This document shows positions 7,103-15,352 of a stretch of 64,000 bases of DNA, one piece after another. The position numbers and the translations under genes were made by a program. A model generated the notes under the pieces. The model was not told the origin of the DNA. It saw only the letters and a program-made list of their open reading frames with translations, and ran no database searches. Source of the stretch: Ruminococcus sp. JC304 (lineage in GTDB: Bacteria > Bacillota > Clostridia > Lachnospirales > Lachnospiraceae). Location: NCBI GenBank assembly GCA_000285855.2, contig HE978651.1:663219-727218 (forward strand), written 5' to 3'. The stretch's first letter is position 1. Each line of letters begins with the position of its first letter.

Positions 7103-7887
7103 GTCTGTAACCCCGCTGCCTGTGCCATATGTGTGAGCCATTTAGGGTAATAATCCTGGATCACATGCTCACCGTCCGGTTCGTACAGGTCCTCTGAGCT
7201 TCCCTCCACAATGGCGGAATTGTCAATAAAGGTACATCCCATTTCCTGACAGAGACTGATAAGTCCTTCGTTATACTGCGGATAATAGGCAAGATCAGGA
7301 GTCGCTTCAATAGCAGCATCCGTGATCGGAAGAATACAGTTTATGTAAATTGGGATATCCGGCAGTGCTTCCTGGATCTTGACAATTTGTTTTTTATAAT
7401 CTGCTACAAATCCAGAAGAATCAGCTCCGTAAATTTCCAGGTCATTGGAACCGAAAGCCATGAAAACATGACTGGGATTCAGGCTGATCGCAGTAGCAAT
7501 CTGTTCATCAGCTCCGGACACACTTAATCCAAGCTTGGCTACTACCACATCAGTATCCAGATATCCATATTCCACAATAGAATTTGTGATGGAATCTCCA
7601 AGAATGACGCTGCCAGCAAAGGCCTGGCGGATCTGTACATCATCGAGAACAGTGCTGCTGTCCATATTGCGCAGAGAATCATCTTCTTCCGATTTTTTCA
7701 GATTCTGAAGCTGCTGCTCAGTCTGAGCAATATCTGCGTTTTCCAGTTCCTGAAGTTTGGCTACGTTCTCCTGGCAGATCCTATCATCGCCGGAGCCTGG
7801 TCGACTGTATAAAAAGACAATGCTTCCCACAAGGATAAGCCCTGCGGGAATAAGGAGTAAAAGCTTATTAAAATCTTTGTTTTTCAA
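7099..7887 (-). CDS. SGNH/GDSL-type esterase, membrane anchored
   Basis: 262 residues. A signal anchor at about 8-27 is followed by a short coiled segment (about 40-68, LQELENADIAQTEQQLQNLKK) and an SGNH hydrolase domain. Catalytic blocks are visible: GDS (97-99), the oxyanion block GSND (146-149), and D238-x-x-H241 near the C-terminus. It probably works outside the membrane as an O-acetyl esterase or transferase on the same polymer as the MBOAT and DHHW proteins. It is the first gene of the cassette, with a sigma-A promoter 44-71 bp upstream. Confidence 0.85.
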   Translation of the reverse strand: MKNKDFNKLLLLIPAGLILVGSIVFLYSRPGSGDDRICQENVAKLQELENADIAQTEQQLQNLKKSEEDDSLRNMDSSTVLDDVQIRQAFAGSVILGDSITNSIVEYGYLDTDVVVAKLGLSVSGADEQIATAISLNPSHVFMAFGSNDLEIYGADSSGFVADYKKQIVKIQEALPDIPIYINCILPITDAAIEATPDLAYYPQYNEGLISLCQEMGCTFIDNSAIVEGSSEDLYEPDGEHVIQDYYPKWLTHMAQAAGLQT

Positions 7888-7930
7888 AATAAATCCTTCC
7901 TGAAGTACAATTGCGAAATGTATCGAATTT

Positions 7931-7958
7931 ATTATAATACGTGAAAAAAAAACTTCAA
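7931..7958 (-). promoter_or_regulatory. sigma-A promoter of acylation cassette
   Basis: On the minus strand TTGAAG, a 16-bp spacer containing nine T, then TATAAT. It lies 44 bp upstream of the first start codon. Confidence 0.65.
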
Positions 7959-8010
7959 GGAAAAATTCACAGCTTTTTCATATTTTTATAAAAAGTGATG
8001 GAGTTGTGTG

Positions 8011-8039
8011 TGGACGTTTGGAAAAATTAGAGGTATACT
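8011..8039 (+). promoter_or_regulatory. putative sigma-A promoter of HdeD-like gene
   Basis: TGGACG, 17-bp spacer, TATACT, about 100 bp upstream of the start codon. Confidence 0.45.
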
Positions 8040-8146
8040 TTTATTATCTGAGCGGATATGTCATCTGTCGGGTTACTTGTCTTTGATAAAGAAAATAACC
8101 GGAAGAGAGACAGAACTGTAAAAATAATTGTCAGGAGGATTCATCT

Positions 8147-8413
8147 GTGGAGAAAAAAACTTCAAAGTTTCTTAGAGGGGAAATTCTTTCCTCAATCTGT
8201 TACATTGCTTTGGGATTGTGTCTGGTCCTGATCCCGGATCAAACAGTAAACATTATCTGCAAGGTAGTATTTGGGCTGGTTATGATCGCGGCGGGAATTT
8301 ACCATATTATAATTTATGCTGCTGAAAAAGAGAAGGCAACGGTACTGGATCTGTTTACCGGAGTGATTGCTGCTGTTCTGGGAGTATTTCTTTTTTTACG
8401 CCACAGATTGTGA
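8147..8413 (+). CDS. HdeD/DUF308 membrane protein, N-terminal part
   Basis: 88 residues with three hydrophobic helices (ILSSICYIALGLCLVLIP, VVFGLVMIAAGIYHIIIYAA, LFTGVIAAVLGVFLFL). DUF308 proteins normally have six helices, and the next frame supplies the other three. At 8394-8400 a T7 run reads CTT TTT TTA; one extra T or a -1 slip would give VFLFFTPQIVIKILPYLLG, the expected family sequence. It has a clear Shine-Dalgarno (CAGGAGG) upstream. The role of the family is unclear (acid-resistance protein HdeD is the namesake). Confidence 0.7.
   Translation: MEKKTSKFLRGEILSSICYIALGLCLVLIPDQTVNIICKVVFGLVMIAAGIYHIIIYAAEKEKATVLDLFTGVIAAVLGVFLFLRHRL
8394..8400 (+). other. in-phase T TTT TTA heptamer at HdeD-like frame break
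   Basis: The zero-frame codons are CTT TTT TTA. The heptamer T TTT TTA matches the classic -1 slippery site and is in the right phase; a -1 slip continues ACG CCA CAG ATT GTG into the downstream frame. The same picture follows from loss of one T in a T8 run. Confidence 0.55.
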
Positions 8414-9009
8414 TTAAAATTCTGCCATACCTGCTGGGTGCTTTTGTAGTAGTTGACAGCATCTGGAAATTTAAGGGCAGCAGCAAATTGAAAAAGGTAA
8501 ATCAGGGACAGTGGAAGGTGCTTTTTATCGGCAGTCTGATTTTTCTGGTACTGGGAGTGGGAGTGATGGCCTATCCTTTTAAAAAAGTTTCCAGAATGAT
8601 TTTGGTTAGTGGAATACTTCTGATAGTAAATGGTGCTGCAGATTTTGTATTCTTGATTTTGATGAAGGTATGTCTGAAAAAGGGACAGAAGCGTATGCTG
8701 GAGAAAGAGCAGCAGAATAATGTTTCAGATGAAGCAGCAGATCAGACAGAGGATTCTGAGAATGTGGCAGAAACCAGTATGCCTGAAACTCAGGAAGAAA
8801 ATAAGGCAGCTGTGGAAGTTTCGGAGGAACCGGCAGTGGAAACAGCAGCACCTATAGAATTGGAAACAGCTGAGACTGCAGATGCAGCAGAGGCAGAGGC
8901 TGTGTTTTCTATGGAAGAGAATCCCGATAAAGCAGAAGAAAGCCCCAACAAAGAAATTCAGTCTATGCTGAAAAATCATGATGAACCGCTGGAAGAGTGG
9001 AAAGACTAA
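8410..9009 (+). CDS. HdeD/DUF308 membrane protein, C-terminal part with acidic tail
   Basis: 199 residues if started at GTG 8410, which overlaps the previous stop (GTGA). Three more helices (ILPYLLGAFVVVDSIW, WKVLFIGSLIFLVLGVGVMAYPF, MILVSGILLIVNGAADFVFLILMKV) complete a DUF308 fold. After about residue 95 comes a long Glu/Ala-rich disordered tail, probably cytoplasmic. No Shine-Dalgarno precedes GTG 8410, so this piece depends on coupling by overlap, on frameshifting, or belongs to a single gene damaged by a one-base loss. The acidic tail is not typical of HdeD. Confidence 0.68.
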   Translation: MIKILPYLLGAFVVVDSIWKFKGSSKLKKVNQGQWKVLFIGSLIFLVLGVGVMAYPFKKVSRMILVSGILLIVNGAADFVFLILMKVCLKKGQKRMLEKEQQNNVSDEAADQTEDSENVAETSMPETQEENKAAVEVSEEPAVETAAPIELETAETADAAEAEAVFSMEENPDKAEESPNKEIQSMLKNHDEPLEEWKD

Positions 9010-9048
9010 AGAAAGTGAAAAGCGGTTTCAAAAGGGAACAGGAAAATT

Positions 9049-9813
9049 ATGAAAAAAAGAACGCCAGTTATTATGAATATGTCCGGAATATATAGAGAAG
9101 AAAAATTCTGGAAGGGACAGGAAACTGTCTGGGTAGAAGCAGAAGATATTACCGGTACGAACTGTTATTGTGATGAAGACGCAAGAACTGAGATCAGTTG
9201 TCGCATAGATAAATTTTCACCGGAAGGAGTCCATTTTATTGACTCCGGAAACTATCATTATCTTACGCGTTTGTGGATTGGGAAAATCCAACAACCTTTC
9301 AGGCTTCTGGTGTTTGATAATCATACAGATATGCAGCCTCCTGCTTTTGGGGGGCTGTTGTCTTGCGGAGGATGGATCGCAGCTGCATTGGAGGAACTTA
9401 CAAATCTGCGACAGGTGATCCTGATCGGTCCGGATGAAAATGCATATAGCCAGGTAGATGAGAGGCTTCGGAAAAAAGTGGTATTTCTTTCCAGAGAGAC
9501 CCTTTTGACAATGGAGGAGGAAGAAATCTGCGGTTTCCTGAAAAAGGTTATGATGGACAGTGAATTACCTGTTTATCTTTCGGTTGATAAGGATGTGCTC
9601 GGTTCAAAAGAGGTCTCAACTGCCTGGAGTCAGGGAGATATGAAACTTACCACTTTACTTGCAGGTGTAAAAACCATGCTGGAGTGTGGAAAAAGCAATG
9701 AAGATCGGTTTCTGGGAGTGGATATCTGCGGAGAAGCTGATGTAAACGGTATTCATGATAACGATGGCAATGACAGGGCAAATTTACAATTGCTGAAGTT
9801 GCTGTGTATATAA
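9049..9813 (+). CDS. arginase/ureohydrolase-fold protein (divergent)
   Basis: 254 residues. Metal-site motifs of the ureohydrolase superfamily are visible: VFDNHTDMQ (DxHxD) near residue 90 and YLSVDKDVL (SxDxD) near residue 180. The usual GGDHS is replaced by DSGNYHYLT, and the Pro of the DxxDP motif is missing. That argues against a classical arginase or agmatinase and leaves the substrate open. The start ATG is preceded by AACAGGAAAATT, a modest ribosome site. It stands between the HdeD-like gene and lgt, all on the plus strand, with no obvious pathway partner. Confidence 0.75.
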   Translation: MKKRTPVIMNMSGIYREEKFWKGQETVWVEAEDITGTNCYCDEDARTEISCRIDKFSPEGVHFIDSGNYHYLTRLWIGKIQQPFRLLVFDNHTDMQPPAFGGLLSCGGWIAAALEELTNLRQVILIGPDENAYSQVDERLRKKVVFLSRETLLTMEEEEICGFLKKVMMDSELPVYLSVDKDVLGSKEVSTAWSQGDMKLTTLLAGVKTMLECGKSNEDRFLGVDICGEADVNGIHDNDGNDRANLQLLKLLCI

Positions 9814-9888
9814 TAGGAAAATAGAATCAGAAAAAATATTGTTTTTTATATTTTGAAATAAAAAGCAGATGAGGAGAAATGACAGTTT

Positions 9889-10641
9889 ATGAAAAACGAG
9901 CTTTTAAGAATCGGTCCGCTGACTCTTTATGGTTATGGTTTTATGATTGCTATAGGAGTGCTGGCAGCCTGGCTGGTGGTGGAACAGAGGGCAAGAAAGC
10001 TGCATCTGGCCTGTGAACATATTTTCTATTTAGTGCTCTGGTGTGTTCTGGGTGGATTTGCATCTGCAAAAATTCTGTTCTGGATTACAGAATGGAAAGA
10101 AGTGATCCGGAATCCGTTGGAGATGCTTAGTTCTGATGGATTTGTGGTCTATGGAGGAATTATAGGAGGAATCCTTGCAGGCTGGATTTACTGTAAGGTA
10201 AAGAAATTAAATTTTTTAACGTATTTTGACCTGATGATGCCTTCCATTGCACTGGCACAGGGATTTGGAAGAATCGGATGCTTTCTGGCAGGATGCTGCT
10301 ATGGAAAGGAAGCTTATGGAAGACTGTCAGTGATTTTTACAAATTCGGATTATGCACCTAATAATATTCCGCTGATTCCCACACAAATTTATTCCAGTAT
10401 TCTGGACTTTTTGCATTTTTTCCTTTTACTTTATATTGCCAGACATAAAAAGGCAGAGGGAGAAGTAGCAGCCTGTTATTTGATCTTTTACAGTGTGGGA
10501 CGTTTTGTATTGGAATTTTTCAGGGGAGATCTGGAAAGGGGAAGTATAGGAGTTTTATCTACCTCTCAGTTTATCAGTATTTTTACAGGAATCGTCGGAA
10601 TGGTAATGCTTGGAGTAATAAAGAAAAGGACAAAGAAGTAA
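9889..10641 (+). CDS. lgt: prolipoprotein diacylglyceryl transferase
   Basis: 250 residues, about seven membrane helices. It transfers diacylglycerol from phosphatidylglycerol to the lipobox Cys of prolipoproteins at the membrane. The signature GFGRIGCFLAGCCYG is present, as are an N-terminal YGYGFMIAIG and the conserved VYGGIIGGILAGWIY. ATG 9889 follows GAGGAGAAATGACAGTTT. A lipoprotein substrate occurs in this window (the 59531-61240 product with a lipobox). Confidence 0.95.
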   Translation: MKNELLRIGPLTLYGYGFMIAIGVLAAWLVVEQRARKLHLACEHIFYLVLWCVLGGFASAKILFWITEWKEVIRNPLEMLSSDGFVVYGGIIGGILAGWIYCKVKKLNFLTYFDLMMPSIALAQGFGRIGCFLAGCCYGKEAYGRLSVIFTNSDYAPNNIPLIPTQIYSSILDFLHFFLLLYIARHKKAEGEVAACYLIFYSVGRFVLEFFRGDLERGSIGVLSTSQFISIFTGIVGMVMLGVIKKRTKK

Positions 10642-10714
10642 ATATTCAAGGATAAATACTATTTTTATGTTTTATGGCATAGCCTGTAATAAATCCTGCA
10701 TGTGAGGATTCAGT

Positions 10715-12457
10715 ATGTTCGGGTCAGCAGATGTTGAAAAGAATTTTATAAATATGCAGCAGGGAATCTCCGGTTCTTCTTCTGGGCAGAATATAGCACC
10801 TGCCCAGAACCAGGAATACGGAGATTTTATTCTGAGAAACTGGGAAATGATTCCGGAGGCTGACATGAAACGGATGAATGCTGTTTTTCAGAAAGTAAAT
10901 GAAATGTCCGGCATTCTTTATATTCCTTTGGAGCAGGCCGGAGTTTTGGAAATCAATTCCTATACCTATTCGTCTATTCCCAAGTGCTATAGTCCTATGG
11001 ATATAAATGCTATGGATGCCGGGGGAATCAGTCAGAGCTATAATCAGCCGTATCTGAAGCTACAGGGTGAAGGAGTAGCGATAGCTGTGATTGATTCGGG
11101 AATTGACTATACACATCCGGTTTTTCGTGAAGGAGACAGGAGCAGGATCGCTTATTTGTGGGATCAGACAATAATGGGAAGTGGAAATGAAGCAGTTCCT
11201 TATGGGAAAGTCTTTGTGCGGGAAGAGATTGAGCAGGCGATCAAATCAGAAAATCCCTATGAGACAGTACCGTCCCAGGATGAAAATGGACATGGAACAG
11301 CATTGGCTGGTCTGGCAGCTGGAAATGTGGTCCCTTCTGAAAATTTTTCCGGAGCAGCACCTGGAGCAACTCTGATCATTGTGAAACTGAAGAAGGCTAA
11401 GACATACTTAAAAGAATTTTATCAGATCCCGCCTTTGGCAGAAGTTTATCAGGAAGATGATATTATGCTTGGAGTGTCTTATGCAGTTCGAATGGCAAAG
11501 AAAATGGGAATGCCTGTATCAGTCTGTTTGGGACTTGGAAGCAGTCAGGGAGCCCATATTGGAGACAGTGAACTGAGCCGGTATTTGGATTATATTAATG
11601 AAGATGCAAATATTTCTGTATCTGTGGCTGCGGGAAATGAAGGCATTGCGCAGCACCATTTTACAGCTGAATTATCAGAAGAGCAGGAAACAGTGGAGTT
11701 GAAAATCGGAGAGCAGGAAGGGGGATTTTATACAGAATTCTGGGGAAATCCACCGGATGACTATAGGATTTCGGTTCAGTCACCGGCAGGTGAGATTCTG
11801 GATATCAGTACCTCTATTGGGTCTGTGACTCAAAAGTTATCATTTATTTTTACTGCGACACAGGTTTTGGTGAATTATGTAAAAATGGAACGATCTACCG
11901 GAAAGCAGCTGATTTATTTCCGGTTTCTTCATCCGGCCTCTGGAATCTGGAAAATTCATGTACAAAAGGAGAAAGGACCGGGAAACAGATTTCATATGTG
12001 GCTACCTGTACAGGGATTGATTTCACAGGATACTTATTTTCTGCAATCGAATCCCTATTCTACAGTGACTGTTCCGGGAGATTCTGTGCGAAGTATTACT
12101 GCTACAGCTTATCAGTATAGGGATGCCAGTCTTTTTTTCCAGGCTGGTCGGGGCTTTACTCCGGATGGACAGGTAACACCGGATCTGGCTGCACCGGGAG
12201 TGGAACTGACAGTGCCTCTGAATAGAAAGCAGAATTTTGGGAAAGCAACAGGAAGCAGTTTGTCTGCAGCGATTACCTGTGGAGCAGCAGCTTTGTTGCT
12301 GGAATGGGCAATTGTCAGAGGAAACCTTCCTTATGCAACAGGAAGTGCTGTGAAATTTGCCTTGCAGAAAGGAGCTGTGCGGGAGGAGAGGATGAATTAT
12401 CCTAATCCTGAGTGGGGATTTGGAAGATTGTCTGTAATAGACAGCATACCGGAATAA
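10715..12457 (+). CDS. S8 family (subtilisin-like) serine peptidase
   Basis: 580 residues. The catalytic triad is intact: D127 in IAVIDSGIDYTHP, H193 in DENGHGTALAGLAAG, and about S515 in TGSSLSAA. A large insertion (about 320-470) sits between the His and Ser motifs, as in clostridial Csp germination proteases and related Lachnospiraceae subtilases. There is no signal peptide; residues 1-110 look like a pro-region or N-terminal domain. It may therefore act in the spore or cytosol, but a Csp role is only a suggestion: no cspC or sleC-like neighbour is present. GTGAGGA precedes the ATG. Confidence 0.88.
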   Translation: MFGSADVEKNFINMQQGISGSSSGQNIAPAQNQEYGDFILRNWEMIPEADMKRMNAVFQKVNEMSGILYIPLEQAGVLEINSYTYSSIPKCYSPMDINAMDAGGISQSYNQPYLKLQGEGVAIAVIDSGIDYTHPVFREGDRSRIAYLWDQTIMGSGNEAVPYGKVFVREEIEQAIKSENPYETVPSQDENGHGTALAGLAAGNVVPSENFSGAAPGATLIIVKLKKAKTYLKEFYQIPPLAEVYQEDDIMLGVSYAVRMAKKMGMPVSVCLGLGSSQGAHIGDSELSRYLDYINEDANISVSVAAGNEGIAQHHFTAELSEEQETVELKIGEQEGGFYTEFWGNPPDDYRISVQSPAGEILDISTSIGSVTQKLSFIFTATQVLVNYVKMERSTGKQLIYFRFLHPASGIWKIHVQKEKGPGNRFHMWLPVQGLISQDTYFLQSNPYSTVTVPGDSVRSITATAYQYRDASLFFQAGRGFTPDGQVTPDLAAPGVELTVPLNRKQNFGKATGSSLSAAITCGAAALLLEWAIVRGNLPYATGSAVKFALQKGAVREERMNYPNPEWGFGRLSVIDSIPE

Positions 12458-12487
12458 GAAATACTTCTATAAAAAAGTAAGATTTTT

Positions 12488-12496
12488 TGGTATACT
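12488..12496 (+). promoter_or_regulatory. extended -10 promoter for CinA-like gene
   Basis: TGG followed by TATACT, about 40 bp upstream of the start; no good -35 is visible. Confidence 0.4.
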
Positions 12497-12535
12497 TGTA
12501 AGGTAAGAAATCAGAAAAACAGTAGGAGGAAAAGG

Positions 12536-13018
12536 ATGGATCAGGCAGAAAAGGATAAAATAATCCATAAATTAATTGATGCACACAGAACGATTTCCAC
12601 AATGGAGAGCTGTACCTCCGGCTTGATCGCATCGACGATCACAGACACAGAAGGGGCATCTGCAATTTTTCCCGGAGGGTATGTTACGTATTTGAATGAG
12701 ACCAAGATATTCATTGGTGTGGATAAAAATGTGATTTCCCAGTATGGTGTATATTCAAAAGAATGTGCAGAAGAAATGGCAAAAACAGTACAGAAAAAAA
12801 TGAAAACGGACATTGCCATAGGAATAACCGGAACTACCGGGAACGTTGATCCAAACAATGCAGACAGTGTTCAGGGAGTGGCTTTTTTCTGCATCCTTGT
12901 GCATGAGAAACCTTATGTTTTTGAGGTGCATGCAGAAGTTTCCGGCATGAGCCGCCATGAGATAAAACTTTTATACACAGACAGGGTATTCCAGGAACTA
13001 AAAAAACTTGTAAAATAA
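12536..13018 (+). CDS. CinA C-terminal domain protein (NMN amidohydrolase, PncC-like)
   Basis: 160 residues, a stand-alone CinA-C domain. Diagnostic segments are ISTMESCTSGLIASTITD near the N-terminus, PGGYVTYLNETKIFIGV, YGVYSKECAEEMA and AIGITGTTGNVDP. Family members hydrolyse nicotinamide mononucleotide to nicotinate mononucleotide plus ammonia in NAD recycling. AGGAGGAAAAGG directly precedes ATG 12536. The Nudix gene follows 51 bp downstream and may be co-transcribed. Confidence 0.9.
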   Translation: MDQAEKDKIIHKLIDAHRTISTMESCTSGLIASTITDTEGASAIFPGGYVTYLNETKIFIGVDKNVISQYGVYSKECAEEMAKTVQKKMKTDIAIGITGTTGNVDPNNADSVQGVAFFCILVHEKPYVFEVHAEVSGMSRHEIKLLYTDRVFQELKKLVK

Positions 13019-13069
13019 GGGGATTTTTCTGAAATTACTGTAACAGAACATAAAAGAGGAAAAGGATAA

Positions 13070-13570
13070 ATGAGAGATAAAGAAAAAAGTGTGATGACCA
13101 CTCATTGTTATCTGGAAAAGGATGGAAAATATTTGATGCTTCACAGAATTTCCAAAAAAAATGATGTGAATAAGAATAAGTGGATTGGTATAGGAGGACA
13201 TTTTGAAGAGGGAGAAAGTCCGGAAGAATGTCTGTGCAGAGAGGTTTACGAAGAAACAGGGTATCGATTGCGTTCCTGGAAATTCAGAGGAATTGTAACC
13301 TTTACCCAGGAAGGGTATGGGACAGAGTATATGTGTCTGTACACTTCAGAGGAATTTGAGGGAATTCCCAGGGAGTGTGATGAAGGAAAATTGGAATGGA
13401 TTCCCAAAGAAAAGCTTACTGAGCTGAATATGTGGCCGGGAGACAGGATTTTTAACAAATTGATCAGAGAGAACGCACCCTTTTTTTCACTGAAGCTCAG
13501 TTATAAGGGAGATGAGCTGGTGGAAGCTGTACTTAATGGGAAAGCACTGACAGCTTCTGAAAGTGAGTGA
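13070..13570 (+). CDS. Nudix hydrolase (MutT / 8-oxo-dGTP diphosphatase type)
   Basis: 166 residues. A complete Nudix box is present: GGHFEEGESPEECLCREVYEETGYRL, matching Gx5Ex7REUxEExGU, at about residues 43-68. The N-terminal MTTHCYLEKDGKYLMLHRISKKNDVNKNKWIGIGG is typical of clostridial 8-oxo-dGTP diphosphatases, but substrate cannot be fixed from sequence. It probably cleanses oxidised nucleotides. AAAGAGGAAAAGGATAA precedes the start. A long inverted repeat overlaps the 3' end. Confidence 0.9.
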   Translation: MRDKEKSVMTTHCYLEKDGKYLMLHRISKKNDVNKNKWIGIGGHFEEGESPEECLCREVYEETGYRLRSWKFRGIVTFTQEGYGTEYMCLYTSEEFEGIPRECDEGKLEWIPKEKLTELNMWPGDRIFNKLIRENAPFFSLKLSYKGDELVEAVLNGKALTASESE

Positions 13571-13603
13571 ACTGCTCACTGCCTGAGACTGCCAGTGCTT
13601 CTT
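13542..13603. terminator. long inverted repeat between convergent genes
   Basis: AAGCACTGaCAG pairs with CTGcCAGTGCTT, with an inner GTGAG/CTCAC hairpin. It spans the end of the Nudix gene and precedes the convergent pfk stop. No strong T-run follows, so termination is plausible but uncertain. Confidence 0.4.
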
Positions 13604-13614
13604 AATATTACATC

Positions 13615-14847
13615 CTATTTGCGGTATACAAAATCCGGCAGTCCGTCTGCACCAAGGGGAATTTCTACCGTTCCCTGGATTAATGGAGCTGCGTAGTCAA
13701 GAAAATCCTGGGTTACATCTGAACCATCAGCAGTGATCCAGTCTGTAGGAACTGTTTTTTCTTCATTACAGATGGCATTGACATCTTCCAGGCTGCATTT
13801 CATGGAATATCTTCCATCAGTGCATCTCTCGCGAAGGAAAGAAACCATTTTTCCGGTTTCGCCATTCAGTGCTGCCTGTACACCAAAATTACCGGCAGTA
13901 ACAGCTTCCATCTGGTCAGTGGCGGACATCATGGAGACGGAGCAGCGCTGGCTGACATTAAGTTCCACAGAACGTGCTTTTACGCCCAGACGGCTGCGTA
14001 CCAGATTTTCCAGATATTTTCCACAACCTGCCAGCATTTTATGTCCAAAAGTATCTGTGCCTACAGAGCTGTCATATTCGCAGATGAAAGTGCCCTCTGC
14101 ATCGTGGATTCCTTCAGAGACACAGACGATGACATTGCAGTTCTTTTCAAAGGATTTCTCAACAGCTTTGAGGAAAGCTTCCTGATCAAAGGTTGTTTCC
14201 GGGAGATAGATCAGGAGTGGATTGTCACCTTTGTATTTTCGGGCAAGGGCAGAGGCTGCAGTGAGCCAGCCCGCATGACGGCCCATGATTTCTACAATAG
14301 TAACGGATTTTTTCTCATAGACATTTGCATCTATGGTAATTTCACGGACTGTAGAGGCTACATATCTGGCTGCACTTCCAAAGCCGGGAGTGTGGTCTGT
14401 ATGAACCAGGTCGTTATCAATGGTTTTTGGCTCTCCGATAATGCGGATATCACTGCCTGTCTGGGCTGCATACCGGGAAAGCTTGCTTACAGTATCCATG
14501 GAATCATTTCCGCCAATATAGAAAAACCAGCCAATGTTCATTTCTCTGAATTTTTGAAAAAGTCTGGGGTAAACCGGATCTTCCAGAGATTCAGGAAGCT
14601 TATAGCGGCAGGAACCGAGGTAGGCACCTGGAGTAGTTTTAAGTTTTTCAAGGCTACTTCCGGGAAGTGCTGTGGCAAAATCTAAAACAGTTCCTGCCAG
14701 AAAGCCTTCGATTCCATTTACCATACCGTAAATATGTTGAATTTGTTCGGGATGTCGTAATCCCTCGGATACAACACCGTAGAGACTGCTGTTAATGACT
14801 GCAGTAGGGCCGCCGGACTGACCGACGATCAGATTTTTTTTGGACAT
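13615..14847 (-). CDS. 6-phosphofructokinase, probably pyrophosphate-dependent
   Basis: 410 residues. It phosphorylates fructose 6-phosphate in glycolysis. The PFK fold is clear from GQSGGPTAVINSSLYG, GGNDSMDT, PKTIDNDL, MGRHAGWL and ELNVSQRCS. Asp in the GGxDS motif and Lys in PKTIDND are the residues that distinguish pyrophosphate-using from ATP-using enzymes, so a PPi donor is likely; the reaction would then be reversible. It is a single gene on the minus strand, with GGAGGTAACTC before the ATG and an extended -10 promoter upstream. Confidence 0.9.
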   Translation of the reverse strand: MSKKNLIVGQSGGPTAVINSSLYGVVSEGLRHPEQIQHIYGMVNGIEGFLAGTVLDFATALPGSSLEKLKTTPGAYLGSCRYKLPESLEDPVYPRLFQKFREMNIGWFFYIGGNDSMDTVSKLSRYAAQTGSDIRIIGEPKTIDNDLVHTDHTPGFGSAARYVASTVREITIDANVYEKKSVTIVEIMGRHAGWLTAASALARKYKGDNPLLIYLPETTFDQEAFLKAVEKSFEKNCNVIVCVSEGIHDAEGTFICEYDSSVGTDTFGHKMLAGCGKYLENLVRSRLGVKARSVELNVSQRCSVSMMSATDQMEAVTAGNFGVQAALNGETGKMVSFLRERCTDGRYSMKCSLEDVNAICNEEKTVPTDWITADGSDVTQDFLDYAAPLIQGTVEIPLGADGLPDFVYRK

Positions 14848-14915
14848 GAGTTACCTCCTGGATTTTTTTGTAAAAGATATGGAAATCTTTTACTTGTAAA
14901 GCTAAAACTAAAATG

Positions 14916-14924
14916 ATTATATCA
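14916..14924 (-). promoter_or_regulatory. extended -10 promoter of pfk
   Basis: On the minus strand TGA followed by TATAAT, about 69 bp upstream of the start codon. The leader contains a small hairpin (GTAAAAGAT / ATCTTTTAC, 14871-14894) just ahead of the ribosome site. Confidence 0.5.
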
Positions 14925-15000
14925 TAGAGCTACTTTAAATGAAAATCTTTTTGTGATATTATGAAAATCAGATATTAGTACATGAAAATGGGGTAAGGGT

Positions 15001-15309
15001 ATGGGAAATCTTAAGCTGTATCAGGCACTGGAAATCTGGTTTGGCGGGCAGCAGGAAAACCAGGATCCTAAGTATCAGGAAGCTGAGAAATATCTCAGGC
15101 TTCGGATACGTCCGGCAATGGAAATTCTTTTGGAAGAAGAGGATACAGAGAGGATGCAGTGTCTGGAGGAACAGGGCTGGTTCGGGAGGAAGGAACTGGA
15201 TGGTTTTATCCATAGTGCCAGTGAGAAGGAAAAGCTTCGGTCTCTGATATGGCTGCTGCATCTGAAAAATGAAAAGTATGGATATACGGGGAAAGATTTT
15301 TCTTTGTAA
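15001..15309 (+). CDS. small helical protein, first gene of MoxR/VWA operon
   Basis: 102 residues, strongly charged and helical (EKYLRLRIRPAMEILLEEEDTERMQCLEEQGWFGRKELDGFIHSASEKEKLRSLIWLLHLKNEKYGY). I do not recognise a named family. AAGGGT precedes the ATG. It lies 44 bp ahead of the VWA/DUF2201 gene, which in turn overlaps the MoxR ATPase gene, so it is likely an accessory part of that system. The Trp-Phe-Gly core (QGWFG) and the final helix could be a docking surface for the ATPase or VWA protein; that is speculation. Confidence 0.75.
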   Translation: MGNLKLYQALEIWFGGQQENQDPKYQEAEKYLRLRIRPAMEILLEEEDTERMQCLEEQGWFGRKELDGFIHSASEKEKLRSLIWLLHLKNEKYGYTGKDFSL

Positions 15310-15352
15310 AACCGGGTAAAAGATCACAGCAGGAGAAAAAGAAACAAAGAAT

